Of a DNA stretch of 64,000 nucleotides, positions 44,900-53,829 are shown piece by piece. The stretch spans positions 620,001 to 684,000 of the forward strand of contig NZ_FONV01000004.1 of the NCBI RefSeq assembly GCF_900113015.1, written 5' to 3'. Numbering within the stretch: position 1 is the first letter of the stretch; every line of letters begins with the position of its first letter. A program made the position numbers and the translations under genes. The DNA comes from Actinoplanes philippinensis. Its GTDB lineage: Bacteria > Actinomycetota > Actinomycetes > Mycobacteriales > Micromonosporaceae. The notes under the pieces are model-generated. The model had not been told where the DNA came from, did not search any database, and saw nothing but the letters and a program-made list of their open reading frames with translations.

Positions 44900-45486
44900 T
44901 GAGTATTCGGCACACCCTGTTGGCCCTGCTCAGCGAGGGTCCGAAGTATGGTTTGCAGTTGAGGCAGGAGTTCGAGGCCAGGACCGGGGAGGTGTGGCCG
45001 CTCAACGTCGGGCAGGTCTACACCACGCTCCAGCGCCTCGAACGCGACGGCCTGGTCGAGTCGGAGGGCGGCGGCAGCGGCGGGAAACCGCAGAACGCCT
45101 TCGCGATCACTCCCGCCGGCGCCGACGAGCTGACCGCATGGCTGCTCACCCCGCCGGACGTGGTCCCGCCACCCCGCGACGAGCTGGTCATGAAGGTCCT
45201 GGTGGCCATGCGGGTCCCGGGCGTTGACCTGCCACAGCTGCTGCAGGCGCACCGGCGCCACCTCGTGCAGGCGATGCAGGAGTACACCAGGCTGAAGGCC
45301 GACCTCACCGACGCCGAGGTGGAGCTGGCCCTCGTCGTCGACTCGGAGCTGTTCCGCATCGAGGCGATCATCCGGTGGCTCGACATCGCGGACGCCCGGC
45401 TCGCCCGCCTGCCGGCCACGACCGCCGCCGACAAGCCGGCGTCCGCGCCCCGGGCCGGCCGCCGGATCGCGGGGATCCGGCGATGA
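44899..45486 (+). CDS. PadR-family transcriptional regulator
   Basis: 195 residues. The N-terminal winged helix (RHTLLALLSEGPKYGLQLRQEFEARTGEVWPLNVGQVYTTLQ in order, about 3-45) and the wing (GLVESEGGG) are typical. The C-terminal Vir_Reg helices (about 105-170) dimerise. It overlaps the ABC ATPase gene as ATGA and so heads an autoregulated operon padR-ATPase-permease. No ribosome-binding site precedes the ATG; the promoter layout suggests leaderless translation. The inducer is probably a compound exported by the transporter. Confidence 0.9.
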   Translation: MSIRHTLLALLSEGPKYGLQLRQEFEARTGEVWPLNVGQVYTTLQRLERDGLVESEGGGSGGKPQNAFAITPAGADELTAWLLTPPDVVPPPRDELVMKVLVAMRVPGVDLPQLLQAHRRHLVQAMQEYTRLKADLTDAEVELALVVDSELFRIEAIIRWLDIADARLARLPATTAADKPASAPRAGRRIAGIRR

Positions 45487-46208
45487 CCACGATCCTCGAA
45501 CTCCGCGGGGTGTCCAAGGTGCACGGGTCGGGTCCCACCGAGGTGCACGCGCTGCGCGAGATCGACCTGTCGGTGCGCGCCGGTGAGCTGGTCGCGGTGA
45601 TGGGCCCCAGCGGTTCCGGCAAGAGCACCCTGCTCACCATCGCCGGCACACTGGAGGAACCGACCGCCGGCAGCGTCCTCGTCACCGGCCGGGAGGTGGC
45701 GGGGCTGTCCCGCAACGACCGTGCCCGGCTGCGCCGCCAGGCCATCGGGTACGTCTTCCAGGATTTCAACCTGCTGGCCGGGCTGACCGCCGTGGAGAAC
45801 GTGGCGCTGCCGCTGGAGCTGGACGGCACTCCGGTCAAGGCCGCCCGGGCCGCCGCGTCGGCCGTACTCCGCAAGCTCGATCTCACCGACCGCGCCCACC
45901 GCGATCCGGACGAGCTCTCCGGCGGTGAGCGGCAGCGGGTGGCCATCGCCCGCGCCGTCGTCGGGCAGCGCCGGCTGCTGCTGGCGGACGAGCCCACCGG
46001 CGCTCTCGACTCGCTCAGCGGTGAGACGGTGATGCGGCTGCTGCGCCGCGCCGCGAACGACGGCGTGGCCTGCGTGGTGGTCACGCACGACGCCCGGATG
46101 GCGTCCTGGGCCGACCGGGTGGTGTTCCTCCGGGACGGCCGGCTGGCCGACCAGACCACCCCGGGCCCCGGCCCGGAATCGCTGCTGGCGCCGGGCGACG
46201 CCCGATGA
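45483..46208 (+). CDS. MacB/LolD-type ABC transporter ATP-binding protein
   Basis: 241 residues. Walker [11 protein letters not shown]-loop VFQDFNLL, signature LSGGERQR, Walker [13 protein letters not shown] and H-loop VVTHDARM are intact. ATG 45483 overlaps the padR stop, and the gene end overlaps the permease start by 4 bp. It energises the FtsX-type permease encoded next. The second MacB-type system in this window (7.1-12.6 kb) is related in class but has an adaptor and two-component control. Confidence 0.92.
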   Translation: MTTILELRGVSKVHGSGPTEVHALREIDLSVRAGELVAVMGPSGSGKSTLLTIAGTLEEPTAGSVLVTGREVAGLSRNDRARLRRQAIGYVFQDFNLLAGLTAVENVALPLELDGTPVKAARAAASAVLRKLDLTDRAHRDPDELSGGERQRVAIARAVVGQRRLLLADEPTGALDSLSGETVMRLLRRAANDGVACVVVTHDARMASWADRVVFLRDGRLADQTTPGPGPESLLAPGDAR

Positions 46209-48610
46209 GCCGCAACGGTGGCCTGCCCGCGCGGCGCGCGATCGTCCGCTGGGCGCTGCGACTGTTCCGCCGCGAGTGGCGTCAGCAGAGCGCGGTGCTG
46301 ACGCTGCTCGCCGTCGCCGTCACGGCGGCCGTCCTCGCCGTGTCCGCCGGCTATCACGCGGCCCCGCCCGCCGGCGCCGCCTTCGGCACCGCCCGCCAGT
46401 CGCTCACCCTGCGGGCCACCGGCGACCGGCCGCTGGACGTGCAGGTCGCGCAGGCACGCGACTGGTTCGGCGCCGTCGACGTCATCGGACACACCGACCT
46501 GCCGATCCCCGGTTCGGTGGACACGGTGCAACTTCGCAGGCAGGACCCCCATGGGCGGTACGGCGCGCCGATGCTCCACCTACGGGACGGCCGCTACCCC
46601 GCCGAACCCGGCGAGGCCGCGGTCACCGTCGACGTCGCAGCACGCCTGCAGACCCGCATCGGCGGCCGGCTGACCCTCGACGGCCGGTCCTGGACGGTCG
46701 TCGGCACCGTCGAGAACCCGGGTGACCTGCGCGCGCGGTTCATCCTCGACGCGCCCTCGTCGAGCATCCCGCCGCAGTCGGTCACGGTGCTCGTCGACGC
46801 CCCCGCGGACCGGTTCGACCAGTTCCGGGCCGAGCACGGCCACCCGGCGTACGCGCTGCGCCCCTCGCTGGTCTGGGCCGAGGCGGCCGCCGGCGTGTTC
46901 AGTGTGTTCACGGTCGGCATGCTGCTCATCTGCCTGATCGCCGCGGCCGGGTTCGCCGTCGTCGCCCATCGCCGGCAACGTCAGCTCGGGCTGCTCGCCG
47001 CGATCGGCGCCACCCCGCGGCACCTGCGGCTGGTGCTGCTGGCGCACGGCGCCACGGTCGGCGCCGCCGCGGCCGTGCTCGGGACGCCGCTGGGTGTGCT
47101 GGCCTGGTTCGCCGTCGCTCCCCGGTTCGAGACGGCGGCCGGTCACCGGATCGGCGCGCTGGACCTGCCGTGGGTTCAGATCACCGTCGCCGTCCTGCTC
47201 ACCATCGTGGCCGCCACCGCGGCGGCCTGGCGGCCGGCACACACGGCGGCCCGGCTCCCGGTCACGCTCGCGCTGTCCGAGCGTCCGCCGAGGCCCTCGC
47301 GGGTACGCCGTTCGGCCGCCGCCGCGGGCGGGTTCGTCCTCCTGGGCGTCGTGGCGTTGCGGCTGGTGCAGAGCAACCGGCCCACCGACGGCGACGCGCT
47401 GGAGATCGGTGACGTGGCACTGGTCGTCACCGGCACGCTCGCGATCGGCTTCGCGCTGCTGTCGATCGGGCCGGCGGCGATCCGGACGCTCGCGGCAACC
47501 GCCGCCCGGCTCCCGGTCGCCGCCCGGCTGGCGCTGCGCGATCTCGCCCGCCACCAGGCACGATCCAGCGCAGCGCTGGCCGCGATCAGCGTCGCGCTGG
47601 CCATCCCCGCCGCGATCGTGATCGGCGCGCGAGCCCTGGAACCGGATCCGGCCACCGGCAACCTCTCCGACCGGCAGGTGCTGCTGCGGCTGGACTCCCC
47701 CGGCCCGCGGGTGCCCGACCGCGACCCGGCCCGGATCGAGGCGATCGAGGCGCGGGTCCGGCAGTGGACGGCCTCGCTGGGCGACCCGGTCGTCATCCCG
47801 CTCGACGTCGCGATCGATCCGGGCGAGACCCCGTCCACCGACGCGCCGGACGTCCCGGCCGGCCGGACCGCTGCCGGCGCCGCATCCGGATCACCGGCGG
47901 TCGTCATCACACCGGAGCTGCTGCGCCTGTACGGGGTGGACCCCACCGGCGTCGACCCGGCCGCCGACGTGCTCACCTCCGCGCCCGCTCCCGGCGGGTC
48001 ATGGCCGCCCGGCACGGTCACGCGGCCGTTGCCCGAACCGGGTTTCCGGTCGCTGCCCCACACCCTGCTCACCCCGGCGGCGCTGCAGCGCAACGGCTGG
48101 ATTCCGGTACGGACCGGCTGGCTCGTCGAGACGGCCGAGCCGTTGACCGGACGGCAGCTGGCCGGCGCCGCGGAGTTCGCCGGTGCCGCGGGCCTGACCG
48201 TCGAGGAGCGCGATCAGGGTGACGACCTGCAGGCGCTGCGAGCGATCACGACCGCGGCCGGGGCGCTGCTCGCGCTCGTGATCCTCGCCGTGACCGTCGG
48301 CCTGATCCGCGCCGAAGCGGCCGGTGACCTGCGCACCCTGACCGCGGTGGGCGCGACCCGCCACATCCGGCGCGCCCTGACCTCGGCGACCGCGGGCGGG
48401 CTCGCGCTGCTCGGCGCGCTGCTGGGCATCGGCGCCGCGTACACCGTCATCCTGGCCGGTTCCTCCGCCGAACAGCTCCGCGAGCTGGCACGCGTACCCC
48501 TCGCCGATCTGACCGTGATCGCCGTCGGCGTGCCGCTGGCCGCCGCCGCGCTGGGCTGGCTGCTCGCCGGCCGCGAGCCGAGATCCCTGGCACGGGTACG
48601 CCTGGAGTAG
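46205..48610 (+). CDS. FtsX-type ABC transporter permease, duplicated architecture
   Basis: 801 residues. TM1 is about 35-55 and an extracytoplasmic domain precedes three helices at about 230-345. A second set follows (helix about 370-390, FALLSIGPAAI, then an outer domain about 480-650 and three helices to the end), so two FtsX units are joined, as in antimicrobial-peptide-type permeases of actinobacteria. The cytosolic segments RQRQLGLLAAIGATPRHLRL and LRTLTAVGATRHIRRAL mark each FtsX coupling region. ATGA overlap with the ATPase gene. Likely function: export or removal of a membrane-active compound under PadR control. Confidence 0.88.
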   Translation: MSRNGGLPARRAIVRWALRLFRREWRQQSAVLTLLAVAVTAAVLAVSAGYHAAPPAGAAFGTARQSLTLRATGDRPLDVQVAQARDWFGAVDVIGHTDLPIPGSVDTVQLRRQDPHGRYGAPMLHLRDGRYPAEPGEAAVTVDVAARLQTRIGGRLTLDGRSWTVVGTVENPGDLRARFILDAPSSSIPPQSVTVLVDAPADRFDQFRAEHGHPAYALRPSLVWAEAAAGVFSVFTVGMLLICLIAAAGFAVVAHRRQRQLGLLAAIGATPRHLRLVLLAHGATVGAAAAVLGTPLGVLAWFAVAPRFETAAGHRIGALDLPWVQITVAVLLTIVAATAAAWRPAHTAARLPVTLALSERPPRPSRVRRSAAAAGGFVLLGVVALRLVQSNRPTDGDALEIGDVALVVTGTLAIGFALLSIGPAAIRTLAATAARLPVAARLALRDLARHQARSSAALAAISVALAIPAAIVIGARALEPDPATGNLSDRQVLLRLDSPGPRVPDRDPARIEAIEARVRQWTASLGDPVVIPLDVAIDPGETPSTDAPDVPAGRTAAGAASGSPAVVITPELLRLYGVDPTGVDPAADVLTSAPAPGGSWPPGTVTRPLPEPGFRSLPHTLLTPAALQRNGWIPVRTGWLVETAEPLTGRQLAGAAEFAGAAGLTVEERDQGDDLQALRAITTAAGALLALVILAVTVGLIRAEAAGDLRTLTAVGATRHIRRALTSATAGGLALLGALLGIGAAYTVILAGSSAEQLRELARVPLADLTVIAVGVPLAAAALGWLLAGREPRSLARVRLE

Positions 48611-48623
48611 CGCCCGGGGCAGG

Positions 48624-49322
48624 TCACGGCCGGGGCAGGGTGAGCATCGCGTCGAGGTGGCGCCGGCGGACCAGGCCCTCGATCCGCTGGGCGTCGGCGG
48701 AGCGGCCCTGCTTGGCCAGCAAGCGCGCCTGGATCAGCTCGGTCACGTAGATCTCGTTGATGATCTCCGTGGTCGGCTGTGGCTGCAGCGCGTTCATCTG
48801 CAGCGTCAGGGCCTCGGTCAGCGCGGACTGCGCCTCGTCGAGCTCCACGCCCGCCTCGGCGCGGGCGTGCGCGAACATGCGCAGGGTCCGGGCCAGCTCA
48901 TCGGCGCGGACGGCGAGCGGGCGGGCATCGGGGCCCTGGCTGCGGCGGGTCTCCACCGCCGCGCGGCTGACCTCCACCGCGCGGTCCAGTTGCCCGTCGT
49001 CGCCGAGCACACCGGCGAGCGTCTGCAGGGTGCCGGCCAGCGGCACCCTGCACTGCGGGCCCAGGGCCTGGAAGATCGTGACAGCGCCGGACAGCACGTC
49101 GGCCGCCTCCCGCCGGCGCCCCAGTTTGGCCAGGCAGAGCCCGACATTGTTCAGGTCGGCGGCGATCGCGAGGCTGAGCTGGGGATCGTCCGGCCGCTTC
49201 TGCAGCTCCTTCTGCCGCTCGGCGATCCGGGCCGCGAACCCGGCCCGCGCCTGCTCGAACCGTCCTTCCGTGAAGCAGGTCTCCGGATCGGACGAGCGCT
49301 TGAACGGATTCCACGACGCCAT
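48624..49322 (-). CDS. Tetratricopeptide-repeat protein
   Basis: 232 residues, all helical, soluble. TPR-like pairs are visible, e.g. LNNVGLCLAKLGRRREAADVL, LQTLAGVLGDDGQLDRAVEV and ADELARTLRMFAHARAEAG. There is no catalytic domain, so it is likely a protein-interaction scaffold. No ribosome-binding site precedes ATG 49322, but TATATT lies at 49329-49334 with a predicted start point at the ATG, so a leaderless message is possible. It is convergent with the ABC permease gene, and no partner is evident. Confidence 0.75.
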   Translation of the reverse strand: MASWNPFKRSSDPETCFTEGRFEQARAGFAARIAERQKELQKRPDDPQLSLAIAADLNNVGLCLAKLGRRREAADVLSGAVTIFQALGPQCRVPLAGTLQTLAGVLGDDGQLDRAVEVSRAAVETRRSQGPDARPLAVRADELARTLRMFAHARAEAGVELDEAQSALTEALTLQMNALQPQPTTEIINEIYVTELIQARLLAKQGRSADAQRIEGLVRRRHLDAMLTLPRP

Positions 49323-49363
49323 CGGGCAAATATATAGACGTCAGTCAACGGGCGGAGGCGTCG

Positions 49364-50818
49364 TCAGAAGGGGAAGGAACGGTCCTGCTCGCGGACGGAG
49401 AGCCACTGGATCTCGGTGAACTCCTCGGCGGCGGCGCCGATCCCGAAACGGCCCCAGCCGGTGTCCTTCACCCCGCCGAACGGCATCTGCGGCTCGTCGT
49501 TGACCGTCTGGTCGTTGACGTGCACGATGCCGACCTCGAGCCGGGCCGCGAGCCGCAGCGCGCGGGGCACGTCGCGGGAGATGACGGAGGCGACCAGGCC
49601 CAGGTCGGAGCGGTTGGCCAGCTCGACGGCCTCCTCCGCGGACTCGACGACCTCGACGGTCACGATCGGGCCGAACGTCTCCACCTGGGCCAGCTCGGTC
49701 TCCGGCGGGACGTCGACGAGCACGGTGGCGGGGTAGCACGGTGGCGCCGGCACGCCGCCGGCCAGGATGCGGGCGCCCGCCTCGACCGCCTGCGTGACCC
49801 GGCGTTCCAGGGTGGCGAGGGCCCACTCGTTGATCACCGGGCCGACGACGGTCGCCGGGTCGGCGGGGTCGCCGGTGGGCAGGGTCGCCACCTTCGCGGC
49901 GAACCGGGCCAGGAACTCGTCGGCGATCGGCCGGACCACGTAGATGCGGCGGGCGCACATGCACAGCTGGCCCTGGTGCAGGAAAGCGCCGTACGCCGCG
50001 GCCTCGACGGCGTAGCCGATGTCGGCGTCCTCCGCCACGATCATCGGGTTCTGCCCGCTGAGCTGCAGCAGCACGCGTTTGAGGCGGCTGCCGGCCTTCT
50101 CCGCGAGGCGGCGGCCGGTGGGGGTCGAGCCGGTGAAGTTGATCCGCTTGACCCGCGGGCTGTCGAGCAGCGCGTCGGCGATGACGCCGGCCTCGCCGGG
50201 AGCGTGCGTGACGACGTTGAGCACGCCGCCGGGCAGCCCGGCCTCGTGCAGGATCTCGGCCCACAGCGTCCCGCCGGTGTAGGGCGCCTCCTCCGACGGT
50301 TTGAGCACCACCGTGTTGCCGAGAGCGAGCGGGCCGGCGATCGCGCGGCCGCTCAGTGTCAGCGACGCGTTCCACGGAGCGATCGCGCCGACCACGCCGA
50401 CCGGCCGGCGCACCGCCATCGCCCGGGTGCCGGGAATGTCGGAGGCGAGCAGCTCACCGACCGGCCGGTAGGCGAGCTGGGCGGCCTGGCGCAGCAGTTT
50501 CACCACGAAGTCGACCTGGATCGCGCCGACCTGCGAACCGCAGCCGGTCTCCAGCGCGAGCGACCGCAGGACGCCGGCGCGCCGGTCGGCCAGGATGTCG
50601 GCGGCCCGTAGGAGGACGGTCTGCCGTTGCGCCGGGGAGGCCTGCGACCACGTGCCGAACGCGAGGTGCGCCTGCTCGATCGCCCGCTGCGCGTCGGTCT
50701 CGTCACCGGCCGCGACCGGACCGATGACCTCGCCGGACCAGGGTGAGCGGTTGTCGTAGGTGCGCCCGGAGGCAGCGTCGGCCCAGCGTCCCCCGATGAA
50801 ATGGCGTACGGCCGGCAT
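49364..50818 (-). CDS. Aldehyde dehydrogenase family protein with atypical active site
   Basis: 484 residues. NAD-binding PWN (N150), KPSEEAPYTGG and FTGSTPTG, the catalytic Cys in HQGQLC (C286), ETFGPIV and PFGGVKDTGWGRFG all place it near benzaldehyde/vanillin dehydrogenases. The general-base motif, normally LELGG, reads LQLSGQNP, so Gln (Q252) replaces the catalytic Glu. ATG 50818 has GGGAG upstream. It is divergent from the IclR gene with a palindrome CGTTCGG-N5-CCGAACG between them. It likely belongs to aromatic aldehyde oxidation with the second dehydrogenase at 51.8 kb, but its activity is uncertain. Confidence 0.85.
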   Translation of the reverse strand: MPAVRHFIGGRWADAASGRTYDNRSPWSGEVIGPVAAGDETDAQRAIEQAHLAFGTWSQASPAQRQTVLLRAADILADRRAGVLRSLALETGCGSQVGAIQVDFVVKLLRQAAQLAYRPVGELLASDIPGTRAMAVRRPVGVVGAIAPWNASLTLSGRAIAGPLALGNTVVLKPSEEAPYTGGTLWAEILHEAGLPGGVLNVVTHAPGEAGVIADALLDSPRVKRINFTGSTPTGRRLAEKAGSRLKRVLLQLSGQNPMIVAEDADIGYAVEAAAYGAFLHQGQLCMCARRIYVVRPIADEFLARFAAKVATLPTGDPADPATVVGPVINEWALATLERRVTQAVEAGARILAGGVPAPPCYPATVLVDVPPETELAQVETFGPIVTVEVVESAEEAVELANRSDLGLVASVISRDVPRALRLAARLEVGIVHVNDQTVNDEPQMPFGGVKDTGWGRFGIGAAAEEFTEIQWLSVREQDRSFPF

Positions 50819-50848
50819 CGCTCCCACTCTCGATCGCTGACAGCCTAT

Positions 50849-50867
50849 CGTTCGGCTGGCCCGAACG
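50849..50867. promoter_or_regulatory. IclR-type operator between divergent genes
   Basis: CGTTCGG-CTGGC-CCGAACG, a perfect 7-bp inverted repeat with a 5-bp spacer, in the 70-bp space between the aldehyde dehydrogenase (50818) and iclR (50889). Related GTTCGGA and TCCGAAC half-sites recur before the second dehydrogenase. Confidence 0.65.
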
Positions 50868-50888
50868 CTTTCTGCGAGTCTTGATGCC

Positions 50889-51692
50889 ATGACACAGGCG
50901 GCATCCGGTGACTTCTCCGTCTCCCTCGAACGAGGTCTGACGATCCTCTCCGCGTTCGGCGCGAGCCGGCCGGTGCTGGGCATCGCCGACCTCGCCCGCA
51001 TCGCCGGGGTCACCAAGAGCACCGCCCACCGGTACGTGGCGACGCTGGCCCACCTCGGCTACCTCCAGCAGGACCCGGACACCAGGAAATACTCCCTCGG
51101 GCCGAAGGTCGCCGACCTCGGCTTCGCGGCGATCGAGTCGATGGACCTCACCCGGGTCGCGGCGCCGCTGCTGCAGTCCCTGGCCGATGAGACCGGGTTC
51201 ACCGTCAGCATGGGCGTGTGCGAGAGCCGCGACGTCGTCTACGTCGACCGGCGCCGCAGCGGGCGCCGCAACGTCCTCGCCATCGATCTGAACCTGCACG
51301 TCGGCTCCCGGCTGCCGGCCTACTGCACCGCGCTGGGCAAGGCGATCCTCGCCTTCCGGGACCCGCCGGCGCTGCGGCAGATCATCGAGCGCTCCGACCT
51401 GGCCCGGCGCGGGCCGAACACGATCACCAACCGTGAGCAGCTGATGGCGGCGCTGGCCAAGGTACGCCAGACCGGCATCGCCGTGAACGACGAGGAACTC
51501 GCCCCCGGCCTGCGCTCGTTCGCCGCACCGATCCGGGACCGCACCGGCGAGGTGATCGCCGCGGTGAACGTGGCGGTCCACCTGAGCGCGGCCCCCGCCT
51601 CGCTGGAGGCGCTCACCGCTCAGATCGAGCCGCACCTGCGCCGTACCGCCCGGGAGATCTCCCAACGCCTCGGCCATCGTTCGGAAGATTGA
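50889..51692 (+). CDS. IclR-family transcriptional regulator
   Basis: 267 residues. N-terminal winged helix (SLERGLTILSAFG, LGIADLARIAGVTKSTAHRYVATLAHLGYL, about 12-65) and C-terminal effector domain (about 85-260) with HVGSRLPAYCTALGKAILA and DDEEL-like VNDEELAPGLRSFAAPI. It is divergent from one aldehyde dehydrogenase and 98 bp upstream of another; the GTTCGG half-sites at both promoters suggest control of both by an aromatic-acid effector. Confidence 0.9.
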   Translation: MTQAASGDFSVSLERGLTILSAFGASRPVLGIADLARIAGVTKSTAHRYVATLAHLGYLQQDPDTRKYSLGPKVADLGFAAIESMDLTRVAAPLLQSLADETGFTVSMGVCESRDVVYVDRRRSGRRNVLAIDLNLHVGSRLPAYCTALGKAILAFRDPPALRQIIERSDLARRGPNTITNREQLMAALAKVRQTGIAVNDEELAPGLRSFAAPIRDRTGEVIAAVNVAVHLSAAPASLEALTAQIEPHLRRTAREISQRLGHRSED

Positions 51693-51715
51693 GAAACCGT
51701 TTCGACAATCCGAAC
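51679..51715 (+). promoter_or_regulatory. Putative IclR site upstream of the second aldehyde dehydrogenase
   Basis: Half-sites GTTCGGA (51679-51685) and TCCGAAC (51709-51715) flank a perfect short inverted repeat GAAAC-C-GTTTC (51693-51703). The first half-site overlaps the 3' end of iclR. Confidence 0.5.
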
Positions 51716-51790
51716 AGCATGTTGCCCCCGTCACACCGGCCTCATACCTTCGTCGCACGCCGACCGAGGACACGAGGAACGGAGCACGCC

Positions 51791-53254
51791 GTGGGACTGC
51801 TCGACAGCGTCGACTGGCAGGGAAAGATCTTCAAGAACGGCGAGTGGACGACCGGGCGAGGCGGCGACTACCCGATCGTCGAACCGGCCACCGGCGCCGA
51901 GCTGGGCCGGATGGGCCTGGCGACGGCGGAGGACGTGGCCGAGGCCGGGGCATCGGCGGCCGAGGCCCAGAAACGGTGGGCGGCTCTGCCCCACACGGCC
52001 CGGGCCGCGGTGCTGCGCAAGGCCGGTGACCTGTGGCAGCAGCACGCCGCGGAGATCAGCGGCTGGAACGTCCGCGAGGTCGGGGCGGTCCCCGGGATGG
52101 CCGGGTTCGCGCTGCACGTCGCGGCGGAGGAGTGCTACGAGGCGGCGTCGCTGCCCAGCCGGCCGCACGGCGAGCTGCTGCCGTCGGAGCAGCCGCGGCT
52201 GTCGATGGCACGCCGGGTCCCGGCCGGAGTGGTCGCTGTCATCTCGCCGTTCAACGTGCCGATCATCCTGGGCATCCGCTCGGTGGCGCCCGCTCTGGCG
52301 CTGGGCAACGCGGTCGTCCTCAAGCCGGACCCGCGGACCGCGGTCACCGGCGGCACCCTGATGGCACGCGTCTTCGAGGAGGCCGGCCTGCCCCCGGGTG
52401 TGCTGCAGGTGCTGCCCGGCGGTCCCGACGTCGGCGAGGCGCTGATCACCGACCCGTACATCCGGGTCATCTCGTTCACCGGATCGACCCCGGTCGGCCG
52501 CCGCATCGGCGAGCTCGCCGGCCGCCACCTCAAGCGGGCGCACCTGGAGCTCGGTGGCAACTCCGCGCTGCTGATCCTCGACGACGCCGACGTCGACGCG
52601 GCGGTCAACCTGGCCGCCTGGGGCTCGTTCTTCAACCAGGGCCAGATCTGCATGACCACCGGACGCCACCTGGTCGCCGACCGGCTCTACGACGAGTTCG
52701 TGCAACGCCTCGCCGACAAGGCCGGCAAGCTCCCCGTCGGCGACCCGGCCACCGACCAGGTCGCGCTCGGCCCGATCATCGACGCCCGGCAACGCGACAA
52801 GATCCACGGCCTGGTCACCGCCAGCGCCGGCCAGGGCGCCACGATCGCGGCCGGCGGCACCTACGAGGACCTCTTCTACCGGCCGACGGTGCTGGCCGAC
52901 GTGCCGATCGCCGCTCCCGCGTTCGCCGAGGAGATCTTCGGGCCGGTCGCGCCGATCACCCGGGTCTCGTCGGTCGAGGACGCCGTCGCACTGGCCTCCG
53001 CCAGCGAGTACGGCCTGTCCCTGGGCATCGTCACCCGTGACGTGATGCGCGGGCTGGCCGTCGCCGAGCAGATCCCCACCGGCATCGTGCACATCAACGA
53101 CCAGACCGTCAACGACGAGGCCAACGCCCCCTTCGGCGGGGTCCGCGCGTCCGGCACCGGCTCGCGTTTCGGCGGCGCGGCGGCCAACATCGAGGCCTTC
53201 ACCGAGACCCGCTGGATCACCATGCGCGGCGAACCGGCGACCTACCCCTTCTGA
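51791..53254 (+). CDS. Benzaldehyde/vanillin-type aldehyde dehydrogenase
   Basis: 487 residues with complete active-site motifs: SPFN (Asn), KPDPRTAVTGG, FTGSTPVG, HLELGGNS with the general-base Glu, FFNQGQICMTTGR with the catalytic Cys, EEIFGPV and FGGVRASGTGSRFGG. These motifs match NAD(P)-dependent oxidation of aromatic aldehydes to acids. GTG 51791 has GGAG 6 bp upstream. Probably controlled by the preceding IclR regulator. Three 28-bp repeats follow its stop codon. It differs from the 49.4-kb paralog in retaining the catalytic Glu. Confidence 0.9.
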   Translation: MGLLDSVDWQGKIFKNGEWTTGRGGDYPIVEPATGAELGRMGLATAEDVAEAGASAAEAQKRWAALPHTARAAVLRKAGDLWQQHAAEISGWNVREVGAVPGMAGFALHVAAEECYEAASLPSRPHGELLPSEQPRLSMARRVPAGVVAVISPFNVPIILGIRSVAPALALGNAVVLKPDPRTAVTGGTLMARVFEEAGLPPGVLQVLPGGPDVGEALITDPYIRVISFTGSTPVGRRIGELAGRHLKRAHLELGGNSALLILDDADVDAAVNLAAWGSFFNQGQICMTTGRHLVADRLYDEFVQRLADKAGKLPVGDPATDQVALGPIIDARQRDKIHGLVTASAGQGATIAAGGTYEDLFYRPTVLADVPIAAPAFAEEIFGPVAPITRVSSVEDAVALASASEYGLSLGIVTRDVMRGLAVAEQIPTGIVHINDQTVNDEANAPFGGVRASGTGSRFGGAAANIEAFTETRWITMRGEPATYPF

Positions 53255-53255
53255 C

Positions 53256-53338
53256 CCGGACCAAGCGGCTCACCCTTTCTGAGCCGGACCAAGCGGCTCA
53301 CCCTTTCTGAGCCGGACCAAGCGGCTCACCCTTTCTGA
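53256..53338. repeat. Three tandem 28-bp hairpin repeats after aldehyde dehydrogenase
   Basis: Copies end at 53282, 53310 and 53338, with a partial fourth from 53339. Copies two and three are identical. Across each copy junction GAGCCG pairs with CGGCTC, and the second arm is followed by ACCCTTTCT, a terminator-like layout repeated in series. Confidence 0.85.
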
Positions 53339-53375
53339 GCCGGACCGACCGGTGGGCGCGCCCGAGGCCCACCGG

Positions 53376-53819
53376 TCACCCGTCCCCGCCAGCCGCCGAC
53401 AGGCGGTCGAGCAGCATCGGCACGGCGTCGAGCAGCTCCCGCTCGGCCGCGCTGAGCCGGGTCGCGATGGCCTCGGCCATCACCCGGCGGCGCGCCAGCC
53501 GGTCGGCCTCCAGCGCGGCCACACCGGCCTCGGTCAGGGTGATCACGACGGCGCGGCCGTCGTCCGGGCTGGGCTCACGGCCGACAAGCCCGAGCAGTTC
53601 CAATTCGCCGACGGTACGGCTCATGCTCTGATGCCGCACGCCGCGCCGGGCGGCCAGCCGGGCGATCGTGCAGGGCCCCTCGCGGCGGAGCACACCCAGC
53701 ACCTCGGACCGGGTCGGCGGGAGCGTGTCGGCGTGCGCCCGGGTGACCCGGACGAACCGGCCGATCGCCTGCCGGAGCCGCTCGGCGAGCTCCTCATCCG
53801 CCTCGGTGGTCGACGTCAT
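53376..53819 (-). CDS. MarR-family transcriptional regulator
   Basis: 147 residues. Winged helix with TIARLAARRGVRHQSMSRTVGELELLGLV and the wing REPSPDDGRAVVITLTEAG (about 55-105), flanked by dimerisation helices. ATG 53819 is preferred over 53837. No ribosome-binding site is present, and TATTGT sits 6-7 bp ahead, so leaderless translation is possible. It is divergent from a metallo-hydrolase gene, with two TACAGC-type palindromes between that should bind this protein. Confidence 0.87.
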   Translation of the reverse strand: MTSTTEADEELAERLRQAIGRFVRVTRAHADTLPPTRSEVLGVLRREGPCTIARLAARRGVRHQSMSRTVGELELLGLVGREPSPDDGRAVVITLTEAGVAALEADRLARRRVMAEAIATRLSAAERELLDAVPMLLDRLSAAGGDG

Positions 53820-53829
53820 GACCGAACAA

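Noticed and set aside
53256..53338. Possible CRISPR array
   Set aside because: The 28-bp units are contiguous without spacers and number only three, so this is a simple tandem hairpin repeat.
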